DNA of 64,000 nt, taken from Epithemia pelagica (taxonomy: Eukaryota > Bacillariophyta > Bacillariophyceae > Surirellales > Surirellaceae). The stretch lies in contig OX337229.1 in NCBI GenBank assembly GCA_946965045.2, forward strand, positions 4,650,001 through 4,714,000. Reading direction: 5' to 3'. A program made the position numbers and the translations under genes. Positions 39,030 through 47,878 of the stretch are shown here, piece by piece. Under the pieces are notes generated by a model, which saw only the letters and a program-made list of their open reading frames with translations, was not told where the DNA came from and did no database searches. How positions within the stretch are numbered: position 1 is the first letter of the stretch; every line of letters begins with the position of its first letter.

Positions 39030-39626
39030 GAGCGGACCTGAAAATGAAAGGACTTGGTCCGTGAGAGTGTGGGGAATGCATCCACTGAGTCATTGTACTT
39101 GTGGAGCTAATGTAGTAGGTTCTCAGATTACTATTAGATCGTTAGTTGATCTGGAAAATGTGGACTAACCTGGCCTTGCCTGCAATCTTTTCTATCAGGT
39201 CGCAACGTGCTTCGGACGCGCATGGCTTTTTCCCATTTGGGCGGACAATGGAGGAACATAGTCCTGCACATGCAACGTTCTACTCGCCAGTTTACTCCAG
39301 ATCACGACCCTTCATTGTCTCACCTGGAAAAATCCCGGTAAGTCCAGTTCTCTAGCTTCGCACGGTTTTGCGGAGGACATCAGTTAGGGGACTAAAAGAG
39401 GTTACTCGCGCAAGGAAAGTAGAATCAATAATTTAAGTATCAGTTTGTTTCAATGCTGCAAGAGCAAACAATCTCTCTACATTTATGAAGAGACATGAAT
39501 CTATTTCCAAATTATCTCTGCCTGTGCATGAGGAGCGAACAATGGCACATATTACAGGGTTCCATTGCGCTCTCTAGCTAGCGGAAATGACGACGATACA
39601 GCTGTTGTCAAAGCCACATGGCAATA
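39030..39626. other. Convergent intergenic region, nothing seen
   Basis: About 600 bases between the 3' ends of RBM39 and the HSBP1-like gene, without a supported coding region. Confidence 0.5.
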
Positions 39627-40139
39627 CTACACTTCACATGGACGCGACTTGGAGAAGAACCTCCGAGGCGATCTGGTGGAAGGCGTGAAAGGTGAAGAGG
39701 TGGATGGGGTGAGGGGAGTGCTTTGCCTCGGCGAAAGGCTGCTGCTCGTTTTTTGAGTGGACGACGGTGAGGGAGGCGTGTGAGGGGATTCTGGCTTTTG
39801 CATAGGACTAGCTTGTTGATGTTGTTGTTGGTGCTCGACGAGCGCATTGATACGTAGTTCCAACTCATCCACTTGTTTCCCCATTCCATCCATTTGTGCC
39901 ATAATGGATTTACTCATATGGCTGACACGAGAATTCTGTAAGTTGGTAAGAGAATCCAAATAAGCACCAAAGGATCACAGTGGGTACAGCGGTCGAAATC
40001 ACCCGAAATACAAACAACACCTTACCATGGTCGCAACCAAATCCTCCACTAGTGCACCCAAAACTTCAGATGTTTCTGGACTTGAACCAAGAGACTTTGA
40101 TCTCGAACTTTCAGAAATGATTGGTGAATCGGAGGCCAT
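39627..40139 (-). CDS. HSBP1-like small coiled-coil protein (two exons)
   Basis: Exon 1 is 40139-40026 (38 codons, ATG at 40137-40139) and exon 2 is 39935-39627, with a 90-bp intron (GTAAGG donor, ACTTACAG acceptor), phase 0; 140 residues. Across the splice the protein reads LVEDLVATM then NSRVSHMSKSIMAQMDGMGK and QVDELELRINALVEHQ, matching heat shock factor-binding protein 1 (pattern LL..M...F..MS..I..RID.M..RID.LE..I..L). HSBP1 is a trimeric coiled coil that binds HSF1 trimers and the WASH complex. Odd points: an N-terminal extension of about 28 residues and a C-terminal Gln/Pro/Ser/Thr-rich tail ending in basic residues, making it nearly twice the usual 75 residues. A copia element is inserted about 245 bp upstream of the ATG. 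Confidence 0.72.
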
Positions 40140-40380
40140 GGTACCAAGTCGTTCCAGATAATAAATGGCAACTTCTTGCTTGTTGTTCGAATGATGTATC
40201 GATCTTCGTACCTCGCACTTCGTCCTCAGTTTTCTCTGTGGTCTTGGCTAGATTGGAAGTTGGTGTCGGGGACTTGGAAAGGAGAATGTTCCTCCCGGAA
40301 TTAACTGGTTCCGAATGCCAACGTAAACGCCAGCCGGTCCGAACGTACAAACATTGTTCGATATGGCGCCTGGACAGCCT

Positions 40381-40384
40381 GGAC
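40381..40384. repeat. Target site duplication, left copy (GGAC)
   Basis: GGAC directly abuts the outer end of the left LTR and recurs directly beyond the right LTR at 47475-47478. Because of the neighbouring bases, a 5-bp duplication with a one-base shift of the LTR end is equally possible. Confidence 0.7.
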
Positions 40385-40558
40385 TGTATAAATCCTGCCA
40401 CTACACGCTACAACACGGTGTATACGGCGTGCAACAAGTGGCTAGACCAAAATTATGACTAGAAAACTAGATGCGTAGCAGCATATGTAGGCGATGCATA
40501 TTCGCCAATATGCGACCATGTATCCGCCAATATGCGACCTGTTGGCGGGATTTATTCA
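40385..40558 (-). repeat. 3' LTR (left copy) of the copia element
   Basis: 174 bp, TG...CA when read on either strand, identical by eye to 47301-47474. Contains a 15-bp direct repeat at 40503-40517 and 40525-40539. The transcript-sense sequence just before it (CTCGCGGGGAC) is the candidate polypurine tract, which is weak. Confidence 0.95.
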
Positions 40559-40712
40559 GTCCCCGCGAGCTAGATCGGAAGCATTTCGACTAGGTCGCCC
40601 ACGACTTGTTTCAGCAGAGGCCGGTCCATCAGGACTATTTTTTCTCAATTAAGAGGGGTGTCTATTCGGACAATAAAAGAGGGGTGTGAGGACAATGAAT
40701 TCGATCATGTAA

Positions 40713-43700
40713 TCACCACAAAACACGTTGTGCTAGAAAACGCAATCGGGGTCCTGGTAACGATTTTGTCAGCAGGTCCGCAAGATTGGTTTCACCTTCT
40801 TCCCAGGCGATACGCACGATGTTGGCGGCTTGTGCCTCACGTGTGCGATGGTAAGCAATCGCATTGTGTTTCTTCTTCAGAGTGACTTCAGGCATGGTTG
40901 CACTCTTGAACACAGATTCATTATCACAGAACACATTGGTTTCGCCATCAAGTGGAATGCCCATCATTCTCAACTTGTAACGGAAACCCTCTATCTGTTC
41001 GATGGCAGTCTTCATTGCGACAAATTCGGAGCCAAATGTTGATGTCTCAACAGTACTCTGTCGTTTGGAATACCACAAGATAGGTGCTCGTTGTAAGAAC
41101 ATAAGAATACCAGTTTGTGAGCGACGCGTAGCAAGACAACCAGCGTGATCGGCATCAACAAAACAAGTTGTGGTAACAGCCCGTCCACGAGGTGGTGGCA
41201 TATTGGGCGGCAAAGGGTCACTAGCATCAGGGTAGTATTCAGACCAGTCTGCCTGGAAGAAACGATCCTCGTCGAAGGTCGGAGTTGTGTCGTCGAACAC
41301 TAGGGTGGAACGTCCATGCGCTTTTAGGTATGCAAAAATGTGCAAGGCTTGTTCGAGGTGTCCTTCACGTGGCATGGCTAGATATCGGGACAGTTGTGAT
41401 ACGGCAACAATGATATCGATACGACCAAGTTCCACAACCCAACGAAGGATACCAATTAGTCCCTGATAGTAATTTGCACGTCGGGGGTCCAGTTCAGGAG
41501 ATGAGTCGATCTCAGGACGATACCCAGTAGCAAGCGGAGTTGAGACTCGTGTCTGTAGCTTTTGGCCAACTTTAGACAGTTCGGTCTCAATTTCAGATAT
41601 GGCACGTTTAACATATTTGTCGGAGGACATGGCCCATCGGGGTTTGTTCTCAGGATCGTCAGTATCTGGTATGGTATAGTGTCGAATCTCAGATCCCAAG
41701 TATTCGTCTGGGTCTTTAATACTCTCGGGTTTGATTGTATACCGTTTTTCCAGATCATTCATGATCGATCGCGGATCATGACTGACACAGAGTATGTCGT
41801 CTATGTAGACAAGTACATACTCATAGTATTGGAACCCATCAGATGGTCGGACTTGAGGTCGAAGCCAGACATCAGGGTCAGCCAAGCAACTGTTGAACTT
41901 CATTTCACGAAGTGTTGCGGCAATGTGATCACGCCAACGAGCAGCAGAACTCTTCAAACCATACAGAGCACGAACAATCAGTGCAGGTCGGCCAACGTTT
42001 TCGGGACCAAATTCTAGTCCCGCCGTAATATAAGTTCGCTCTTTTGTTGGTGCATTGAGGTATGCATTTTGTACGTCCCCGGCCAACACGTCCAGGCCAT
42101 TAAGGGCAGCGATAGTGAATGCAATTCGTACGCTATCACGGGATACAACACTGGAGTACGTGGATTCCTTCGGTGGATCAGTCTTATGCCCACCGGCAAC
42201 CAGTCGGGCTTTGCGGCGAAGATCAGACTTGATATCAAAGACCATATGACATGGGATATGTTTGTATCCAATTGGTACTTTGTCATCATCACGGAATTCA
42301 AAGGCAATGCGAACATTTTTCATCTCCTTTTCGATGGCTTTCCGCCAGAAATCAGTCCCCGTTCGACGATCAATCTCAAGAGCTTCTTGAACGGTTTTGG
42401 GCAGTTCAATACCATATTTGTGGGTACGTTTCCAATAGCGAGATTTTACTTTCGCAAGAATCACACCACGTTTGCGTAACGTATGTGGAACCCACCAGGC
42501 ATAGGCCGGTTCTTTGGCAAGCCCCGCTGCAACAGCATATTCGGCTAGTTGTACAGGCGAATCGTTTTTGAGATCTTTGAGAGGGATCCAAACAGTAGAA
42601 CCATCGGAGAGTTCACACTCATGTTCCCAACCAACGGTTGTATGGCGTTTACGGCCATTCAACCAGTCCGGATCCGTTCGGAGGACAGCGTCCTTGGTTT
42701 TGCGATGTCCAATGATATCCTTTACAATGGCATAGGAGTTGCCCTCAGTGTCGATTTGAGAGTAAAGGTTCTCGGCAATGAGATTGGCAGCAAGAGATTC
42801 GGTCGATCCATCGGGATACAGCACGTCATAGAAACGTGTGTCTAAGATTGGATTTGGATCACGTTTGCCAATTGGTCGGCCAAGTTCATCTTTGGAGCGG
42901 CCTATGATCTTGGCTCTGGCCTGGTCCCCGCCATGCGGCAGCATGACTTCGGCTGTGAGATATTCATCTAACTCCTCCGGAGTGTAGTCGTCAGCATCAG
43001 GGAGAGGTGTATCGGAGTCAAGAGCAGCAGGAAAGAGAGATTCGCTTTCGTCTTCTCCAAAGAAATCATCGGGTGGATCAGGGGAAACGTTGGCGGCATC
43101 TTCATCGGAGGACGGCGATGTATCCACGAGGAGAGTCTTGATAAGACCATCATAGACTTCCAGTTGTTGACGGATTGTGGGATTTTTCATATCGTCTTCA
43201 GGGATTGCCCACACATCTTTTCGGACAATAACTCGACCTTTCTCTGTCAAGACGTTGAAGGCCATGTCATCAATACAGTCATCGGCAAGACCAAGCCAGC
43301 GCCCAATACATTTACGCTCATGAGGGAAGTCATGCGACGGCGTATAATAGTATACAGGTTGATAGAAATCAAACAAAGCCATGGGAGAGATGTCGGGTGT
43401 CGATCCAAGAACGTGTTCAAATGGCGTTCGTCCATTAAGTTCAGGGATATCAGAGGCAGTTAACTGGCGGACAGAGGCAACCCACTTCAGCGCATAGGAC
43501 CATGTGCGTCGTGGTGCACCAGTTTGACGTAACTTCCTAATAACACCTTTCTTCAACTCACGGATGCTCGCTTCCGCGGCATTCTGCCATTGACTGTATG
43601 GGACGGTCACTTCTTGTTTGATACGGTACTCATTACAGATCTCACGAGAACGTCCATGAAATAGCTCTTGCGCACCATCAGAAATTAACGTCTGAGGAAT

Positions 43701-44969
43701 TCCAACATTCTGGATAAGGGACATCAGACCTTCAGGGTGTTGCTTCTTTGATTTCCAGGGATAGACAAAATCATAGCCCTTTCCATCAGTAAATACGGAA
43801 GCACCCGTGTGAAGATCAAGCGATGGGCACTTGGAGAACATCTCGTCGCAAAACCATCGTCCCTTGACATTCGGGAATTTGAGCCATGGAGCTTTCTTTC
43901 GGACCTTGCGTTCGGATGGGACAAGGACATTTCGGACCCCAGCCTGGGTTGTCACTTGTAAAGTCTTCTTGGCCTTAGTAAGGCCGACATTCCATCGAGA
44001 AGACAAGGTCTGGGGATCAAGTACAGTCTTAGAGGAAGATGGCAAGACTTTTACGGCTTTCGTTGGTCGTGACGAAGCAGACTTAACGGCTTTGAGAAAG
44101 TATTCGTCGGGATCAAGGTCCTCAATGTCCACAGTGTCCTCGGCACTTGGTGGATGGGACACTCGAACGGCAGCAACTAAGCGGTTGCATAGTTCATCCT
44201 CGTCATTCTCAAGTTCCATGCAATAGCCATAGGTTTCGTCGTATGATCGGACGGCAGCAACCAATCGCGGGACACAGGATGCGGCAATCGAATTCGGATC
44301 AACTTGGCGGACAGCAGATGCATTGGATGCATTGGCTTTCTCCTCCGCGGCAGCAAAGGTGGACGAATGAGGGTGCCACACCGAATCAGCAGTCATGACT
44401 ATCCGTGGGAGCGACTCGAGCTCCTCCGGGGTTGGCTTCGTGGTCGCGAAGCCAGAGATAACACCGGACATTTCTAGAGGAATGGTCAGGTCAGCATCGG
44501 GAATACGAATGCTGTGTGTGCTGTAAGGGTCAAACTGACGCGGCACATCATGGACAATGAGGCCGTTTGAACGCAGTTGATTGGGACAAATCAACGATTG
44601 GGACAATCGGTCCCCGAAGAATAACGACTCGTGAAACAGCAATAGATAACTATTGTTGTGGGCATCAGTCCAGACAGTGGCGGTCGTGGTGACGGGGATA
44701 TGCTCGAGGGGTTTATATTCCTCTGAGAATGGGGAAACAGTGATGTAACGGTCAGGTTCCCTGAATTTCACAAAGTTGCGACCAACACAACAAGTGTCAG
44801 CATGCGAGTCCATTTCACATGTCAGATCAATCGGATCAGTGGTATGGGACTGTGATACGGCAGCACATAAACGGTGTGCAAAGGCTATGCTGAAGGTAGG
44901 GGTGCCTACAAGTGAGAAATGTGGACGGATAAGATTCGTTTTATCAATTTCATCACTGGGCACACAGCC
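40713..44969 (-). CDS. Copia pol polyprotein (protease, integrase, RT, RNase H), in frame with gag after a UGA
   Basis: About 1,418 residues, with no ATG near its start: the frame follows directly from the gag UGA (44970-44972). Domains: aspartic protease with EMDSHADTCCVG (about 44,790-44,825; Ser-His-Ala-Asp in place of the usual Ser-Gly-Ala); integrase core with LHTGASVFTDGKG, LISDGAQEL and NAAEASIRELKK; reverse transcriptase with DVQNAYLNAPTKE, RALYGLKSSAARW and VLVYIDDILCVSHD (YIDD near 41,800); RNase H with FVDADHAGCLATRRSQTG, SEFVAMKTAIE and LADLLTKSLPG. A canonical HHCC zinc finger ahead of the integrase is not evident; in its place is SRWNVGLTKAKKTLQVTTQ, a block I associate with diatom-type copia elements. 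All frames are open, so the element may be competent apart from the stop. Confidence 0.95.
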   Translation of the reverse strand, partial: GCVPSDEIDKTNLIRPHFSLVGTPTFSIAFAHRLCAAVSQSHTTDPIDLTCEMDSHADTCCVGRNFVKFREPDRYITVSPFSEEYKPLEHIPVTTTATVWTDAHNNSYLLLFHESLFFGDRLSQSLICPNQLRSNGLIVHDVPRQFDPYSTHSIRIPDADLTIPLEMSGVISGFATTKPTPEELESLPRIVMTADSVWHPHSSTFAAAEEKANASNASAVRQVDPNSIAASCVPRLVAAVRSYDETYGYCMELENDEDELCNRLVAAVRVSHPPSAEDTVDIEDLDPDEYFLKAVKSASSRPTKAVKVLPSSSKTVLDPQTLSSRWNVGLTKAKKTLQVTTQAGVRNVLVPSERKVRKKAPWLKFPNVKGRWFCDEMFSKCPSLDLHTGASVFTDGKGYDFVYPWKSKKQHPEGLMSLIQNVGIPQTLISDGAQELFHGRSREICNEYRIKQEVTVPYSQWQNAAEASIRELKKGVIRKLRQTGAPRRTWSYALKWVASVRQLTASDIPELNGRTPFEHVLGSTPDISPMALFDFYQPVYYYTPSHDFPHERKCIGRWLGLADDCIDDMAFNVLTEKGRVIVRKDVWAIPEDDMKNPTIRQQLEVYDGLIKTLLVDTSPSSDEDAANVSPDPPDDFFGEDESESLFPAALDSDTPLPDADDYTPEELDEYLTAEVMLPHGGDQARAKIIGRSKDELGRPIGKRDPNPILDTRFYDVLYPDGSTESLAANLIAENLYSQIDTEGNSYAIVKDIIGHRKTKDAVLRTDPDWLNGRKRHTTVGWEHECELSDGSTVWIPLKDLKNDSPVQLAEYAVAAGLAKEPAYAWWVPHTLRKRGVILAKVKSRYWKRTHKYGIELPKTVQEALEIDRRTGTDFWRKAIEKEMKNVRIAFEFRDDDKVPIGYKHIPCHMVFDIKSDLRRKARLVAGGHKTDPPKESTYSSVVSRDSVRIAFTIAALNGLDVLAGDVQNAYLNAPTKERTYITAGLEFGPENVGRPALIVRALYGLKSSAARWRDHIAATLREMKFNSCLADPDVWLRPQVRPSDGFQYYEYVLVYIDDILCVSHDPRSIMNDLEKRYTIKPESIKDPDEYLGSEIRHYTIPDTDDPENKPRWAMSSDKYVKRAISEIETELSKVGQKLQTRVSTPLATGYRPEIDSSPELDPRRANYYQGLIGILRWVVELGRIDIIVAVSQLSRYLAMPREGHLEQALHIFAYLKAHGRSTLVFDDTTPTFDEDRFFQADWSEYYPDASDPLPPNMPPPRGRAVTTTCFVDADHAGCLATRRSQTGILMFLQRAPILWYSKRQSTVETSTFGSEFVAMKTAIEQIEGFRYKLRMMGIPLDGETNVFCDNESVFKSATMPEVTLKKKHNAIAYHRTREAQAANIVRIAWEEGETNLADLLTKSLPGPRLRFLAQRVLW

Positions 44970-44972
44970 TCA
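44970..44972 (-). other. In-frame UGA separating gag and pol
   Basis: The transcript-sense sequence reads GAAAAGCAAACC TGA GGCTGTGTG. Gag ends here and the same reading frame continues open for more than 1,400 codons as pol. This fits stop-codon readthrough as the means of making Gag-Pol, or a single inactivating mutation. Confidence 0.85.
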
Positions 44973-46514
44973 GGTTTGCTTTTCAGCAAGGGCAACTTTC
45001 GCAACAGCAGTTGTAGGCTCCTTGGTTTCATCAGGGTTGTGCGGCTTTGTAGATCCTTTTTTACTATGGGCAAAGCGTCCGAAACTGTTTCCGGCTGAGG
45101 TTTTGGGAACAGTTGGTTCATCAGCAACAGGAGGATCAGGCTCGGAATGGTTTGGCGCGTCGTCGCCATCCAGGTCAGTGGTCTCCAATTTCATGTCATC
45201 AGACTTTGGAGTTTCAGTTTTACTCAACTTGCGAGAGCCATTTTCATCTTCAGTTCGCACGGCTCCGGCCTTGCGCTTTCCATTAGCGTCGTTCTGTGCT
45301 TTGTCTTTCTGTTCTTTACGGGCACGGAGGATTTCGGCCTTCTCTTCATCAGAGAGCTTGCGCCATTCATCCAAACTGTAATGACGTGTCTTCTTTTTAT
45401 TCTGCTTGTTACGACCATTCTTCTTTCCACTAGTCTTAGTCGTACCCACACCAGCAATCTTTCGATTCTCGTCATTGGTCTTGTCGGTACGGGATGCAGC
45501 AATCAACGTGCCAAAATACTGCTGGCATGCTTCAAAATCAGAAAGCTTTGCTGCGTCACCGTTGACGACCGTCTTTCCCGCCGCCAAAGAGGGATCCGAT
45601 ATACCTTTGAGGAAATCGGTTACCTTTTTGGTTTCGGCAACGGGTTCATCAAGTTCAGCCAACGTATTATGAGCTTTCTGATGGCGGTGAACATATTGTT
45701 GATACGAGAAACGACCGCGGCCTGTAAACTTCGCGTCGGCGATAGCAGCGTATGCTTCTTTCTTGCGGATGGTGACAGCTGCTGTGCCAGTAGCTTGGCG
45801 AGTCAACGCAAGATATGCCTCACGGCCGTCCTTCTTCTTTTGGTGTGGCTTGATGAACGTCAGGCCAGGTCCGCCAACAAGAAAAGGTTTCATCAGTGTG
45901 AAGACGCGTTGATTGTCAAGGGCATACTGATCACCTTGCAGGATAGTAGTAGCAATCAAATCGTCATCGATAGTATCGTAGGCAGCATTCCTTGCTTCAG
46001 AACCGACAGGTTTAGTTTCACGAAGGACGTATGTCAAAGGGACACCCGTTGTGGGATTGCGATGCTGTGCGAGGAACGTGAGCAAGGCATCGTTAAACAC
46101 CTCCCACTGAGTAAACGAAGTCAACTCTTTCGGTGGGGTCAGTTCATCGGAGGCAACTTCCTTGTTGAGTGCAAACAGTTCCTGGGTACGTTTGGTCCAT
46201 TTCTTGATCAGGGGCGGATCAGAGAAAAGTGAGACTTTAAGAGCCTGACCACGAGACGAACGGTATTCGAGCCACATTCGGAAGCCGTGGAGCTGCAGGT
46301 TAGCACTGAAGGGAAAGGCCCCGTTCTCTGGAGGGGTCTTCGCCATCATCTTCAACATCGACGGCACTTGATGGACCGCAACAGTCATGAACGATTGAGC
46401 ATCATCAAAACCCTGCTCAATGATGTAGGTCACGGTGGCATCATTGTATCCACAGCGTTTAACGGCAGCCTTGAAATCTTCCTTGGGATTTTCAGGGGCA
46501 GTGGATGAAGACAT
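44970..46514 (-). CDS. Copia gag protein
   Basis: 514 residues from the ATG at 46512-46514 to the UGA at 44970-44972. A helical capsid-like N-terminal half (GAFPFSANLQLHGFRMWLEY, LTSFTQWEVFNDALLTFLAQ) is followed by YLALTRQATGTAAVTIRKKE and a central helical part. The C-terminal third is Lys-rich, with TRHYSLDEWRKLSDEEKAEI, a motif recurrent in diatom copia Gag proteins as far as I know; no CCHC zinc knuckle is seen, so the basic region probably binds RNA. Gag packages the element RNA. A leader of nearly 800 bases separates it from the 5' LTR. Confidence 0.9.
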   Translation of the reverse strand: MSSSTAPENPKEDFKAAVKRCGYNDATVTYIIEQGFDDAQSFMTVAVHQVPSMLKMMAKTPPENGAFPFSANLQLHGFRMWLEYRSSRGQALKVSLFSDPPLIKKWTKRTQELFALNKEVASDELTPPKELTSFTQWEVFNDALLTFLAQHRNPTTGVPLTYVLRETKPVGSEARNAAYDTIDDDLIATTILQGDQYALDNQRVFTLMKPFLVGGPGLTFIKPHQKKKDGREAYLALTRQATGTAAVTIRKKEAYAAIADAKFTGRGRFSYQQYVHRHQKAHNTLAELDEPVAETKKVTDFLKGISDPSLAAGKTVVNGDAAKLSDFEACQQYFGTLIAASRTDKTNDENRKIAGVGTTKTSGKKNGRNKQNKKKTRHYSLDEWRKLSDEEKAEILRARKEQKDKAQNDANGKRKAGAVRTEDENGSRKLSKTETPKSDDMKLETTDLDGDDAPNHSEPDPPVADEPTVPKTSAGNSFGRFAHSKKGSTKPHNPDETKEPTTAVAKVALAEKQT

Positions 46515-47205
46515 GGTGGAAGGCAAAAGGAAAGCAAGAGAGCCAGAAGCAGGAGAGGTTCAGAGCAAAACACAGGCAAAAAAAACACAGAAGTGTGGAG
46601 GCATTGCCAAAAGGTGATGCAGATCGCAGATTTCGCGATTCTACCTGGAATTAAGGTGCACAAGTAGTGTCGACTTGCGTTTGCGCTGCAGTCGGCAGAG
46701 AACAAATACTTAGGACGTGTGCGTCGACACAGTGCAAAAGGAGGTATCTATATGTTCATGTGTGGAGAAAAGATTACCAAAACAATCGCTCACTTAAGCG
46801 AGTGCTCCCCGTCACGTGGGAGAGTGCCATGGGTCACACATTACGAGTGTGAACTATAAGTAGTGCCGCAAGCATACCGTGACGAGTAGCTTAGCGCGAA
46901 CACTCCCAAGCGGTGATCAGCCGCTGCCAGTACGGGCAAAAGGCAGAGAGCAAGACTCCAAGGAGTTTCACATGGTGCATAGCTTAGCTAGCATAGTTGG
47001 TGAGTTAGACAAAAAAAACCATATTAGTTCCCCCGTGCATTGGCATATAGCGTATGTACAAGGCGGTGAACCCCTTCTAGCCCGAAGACCGGGGTCAATC
47101 TGCCACCCTTGAGAAGAACATGCACTTTTAACCAGCGGGGAAACGTCTTGTACCATACACCCCAAATATGGCGGCCCCCAGAAATTGGGCGTCTTAACTT
47201 AAAGC

Positions 47206-47277
47206 TGAGTCTAAGGGGAATCGAACCCCTGGCACCACGAGCCAACAGCAAACATTTACCAGCTAAACCACTGCGGC
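47206..47277 (-). tRNA. tRNA-like sequence (degenerate) in the copia leader
   Basis: On the minus strand, 72 bases show an A-box-like TGGTTTAGCTGG (47259-47270), a D-arm (GTTT with AAAT), and a perfect T-arm AGGGG-TTCGATT-CCCCT that contains the B-box GGTTCGATTCC (47217-47227). Spacing between the arms is tRNA-like. The acceptor stem does not pair (GCCGCAG against TAGACTC) and the anticodon stem is poor; a TGG (Pro) anticodon is possible in one register. Most likely a decayed or captured tRNA, not a working gene. Confidence 0.35.
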
Positions 47278-47287
47278 TCTGCGCTTT

Positions 47288-47300
47288 GGGTCTGATAAAC
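47288..47300 (-). promoter_or_regulatory. Putative primer-binding site
   Basis: The bases directly downstream of the 5' LTR in transcript sense, GTTTATCAGACCC, share TATCAGA with the initiator-Met-tRNA-type site (TGGTATCAGAGC) used by many copia elements. The position is right; the match is partial. Confidence 0.45.
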
Positions 47301-47474
47301 TGTATAAATCCTGCCACTACACGCTACAACACGGTGTATACGGCGTGCAACAAGTGGCTAGACCAAAATTATGACTAGAAAACTAGATGCGTAGCAGCAT
47401 ATGTAGGCGATGCATATTCGCCAATATGCGACCATGTATCCGCCAATATGCGACCTGTTGGCGGGATTTATTCA
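47301..47474 (-). repeat. 5' LTR (right copy) of the copia element
   Basis: 174 bp, identical by eye to 40385-40558. It should contain the promoter of the element. The 15-bp direct repeat recurs at 47419-47433 and 47441-47455. Confidence 0.95.
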
Positions 47475-47478
47475 GGAC
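47475..47478. repeat. Target site duplication, right copy (GGAC)
   Basis: Matches the four bases left of the element (40381-40384). The pre-insertion site would read GCCT-GGAC-TGCCG. Confidence 0.7.
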
Positions 47479-47878
47479 TGCCGTGCCAACGACCAATAAA
47501 TTTTCCCGAGCGATCCGGTTTCTGGTTGGGCTTTTCTTGCTGAAAAATTACCGAAAAAAGAAAAAAGGTGAAAAATTACAGGAAAATCAACACGACGGAG
47601 AAATACGCGATTCTTTCGCGAATGATTGTAGTGACGTCTCTTGTCGGCATCACACATTATTGCAACGATCCCTGAAAAAGTAAAATGTTCGACGACAGAG
47701 GGATCAGATCGAACGAACCAGTTCTGGAGCGATCTCTGGACTGAAGATAGATAGAGAGAGACGCAATTGAAACTTGGACGTATGCCTAGTGAGCGGAAGG
47801 TTGAAGTTTCTACTCCCATATCGTAGAGAGTAGAGAAAGGAAGGAAATATCAGCGCCCTGAAAGTTTGGACAGCCATC
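47479..47878. other. 5' flank of the patatin-like gene
   Basis: About 400 bases between the retroelement and the lipase ATG. AT-rich with an A-rich run near 47,553; no supported gene. Probably the promoter and 5' UTR of the lipase gene. Confidence 0.5.

Larger units (their letters stand above)
46515..47300 (-). other. Untranslated leader of the copia element
   Basis: About 790 bases between gag and the 5' LTR, with no long coding frame. It holds the putative primer-binding site and a tRNA-like sequence, and presumably the packaging signal. Confidence 0.6.
40385..47474 (-). mobile_element. Complete Ty1/copia (CoDi-like) LTR retrotransposon
   Basis: A 7,090-bp element on the minus strand, bounded by two 174-bp direct repeats beginning TG and ending CA, with an imperfect terminal inverted repeat (TGTATAAATCC and GGATTTATTCA), and flanked by GGAC on both sides. 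Order in the transcript sense: 5' LTR (47474-47301), putative primer-binding site, tRNA-like sequence, gag, in-frame UGA, pol (protease, integrase, reverse transcriptase, RNase H), 3' LTR (40558-40385). The order integrase before reverse transcriptase defines Ty1/copia. The two LTRs look identical by eye, which implies a recent insertion. It sits between the HSBP1-like gene and the patatin-like gene. Confidence 0.96.

Noticed and set aside
40721-44963. GTG as an independent start for copia pol
   Set aside because: The frame is continuous with gag except for one UGA, so a fused Gag-Pol by readthrough is simpler than a separate GTG-initiated protein.
44970-44972. UGA read as selenocysteine
   Set aside because: Diatoms do make selenoproteins, but no SECIS-like structure was evident and the position is a gag-pol boundary, where termination and readthrough is the known strategy.
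45147-46232. 361-codon plus-strand frame across the copia gag
   Set aside because: Antisense shadow of gag; no independent features.
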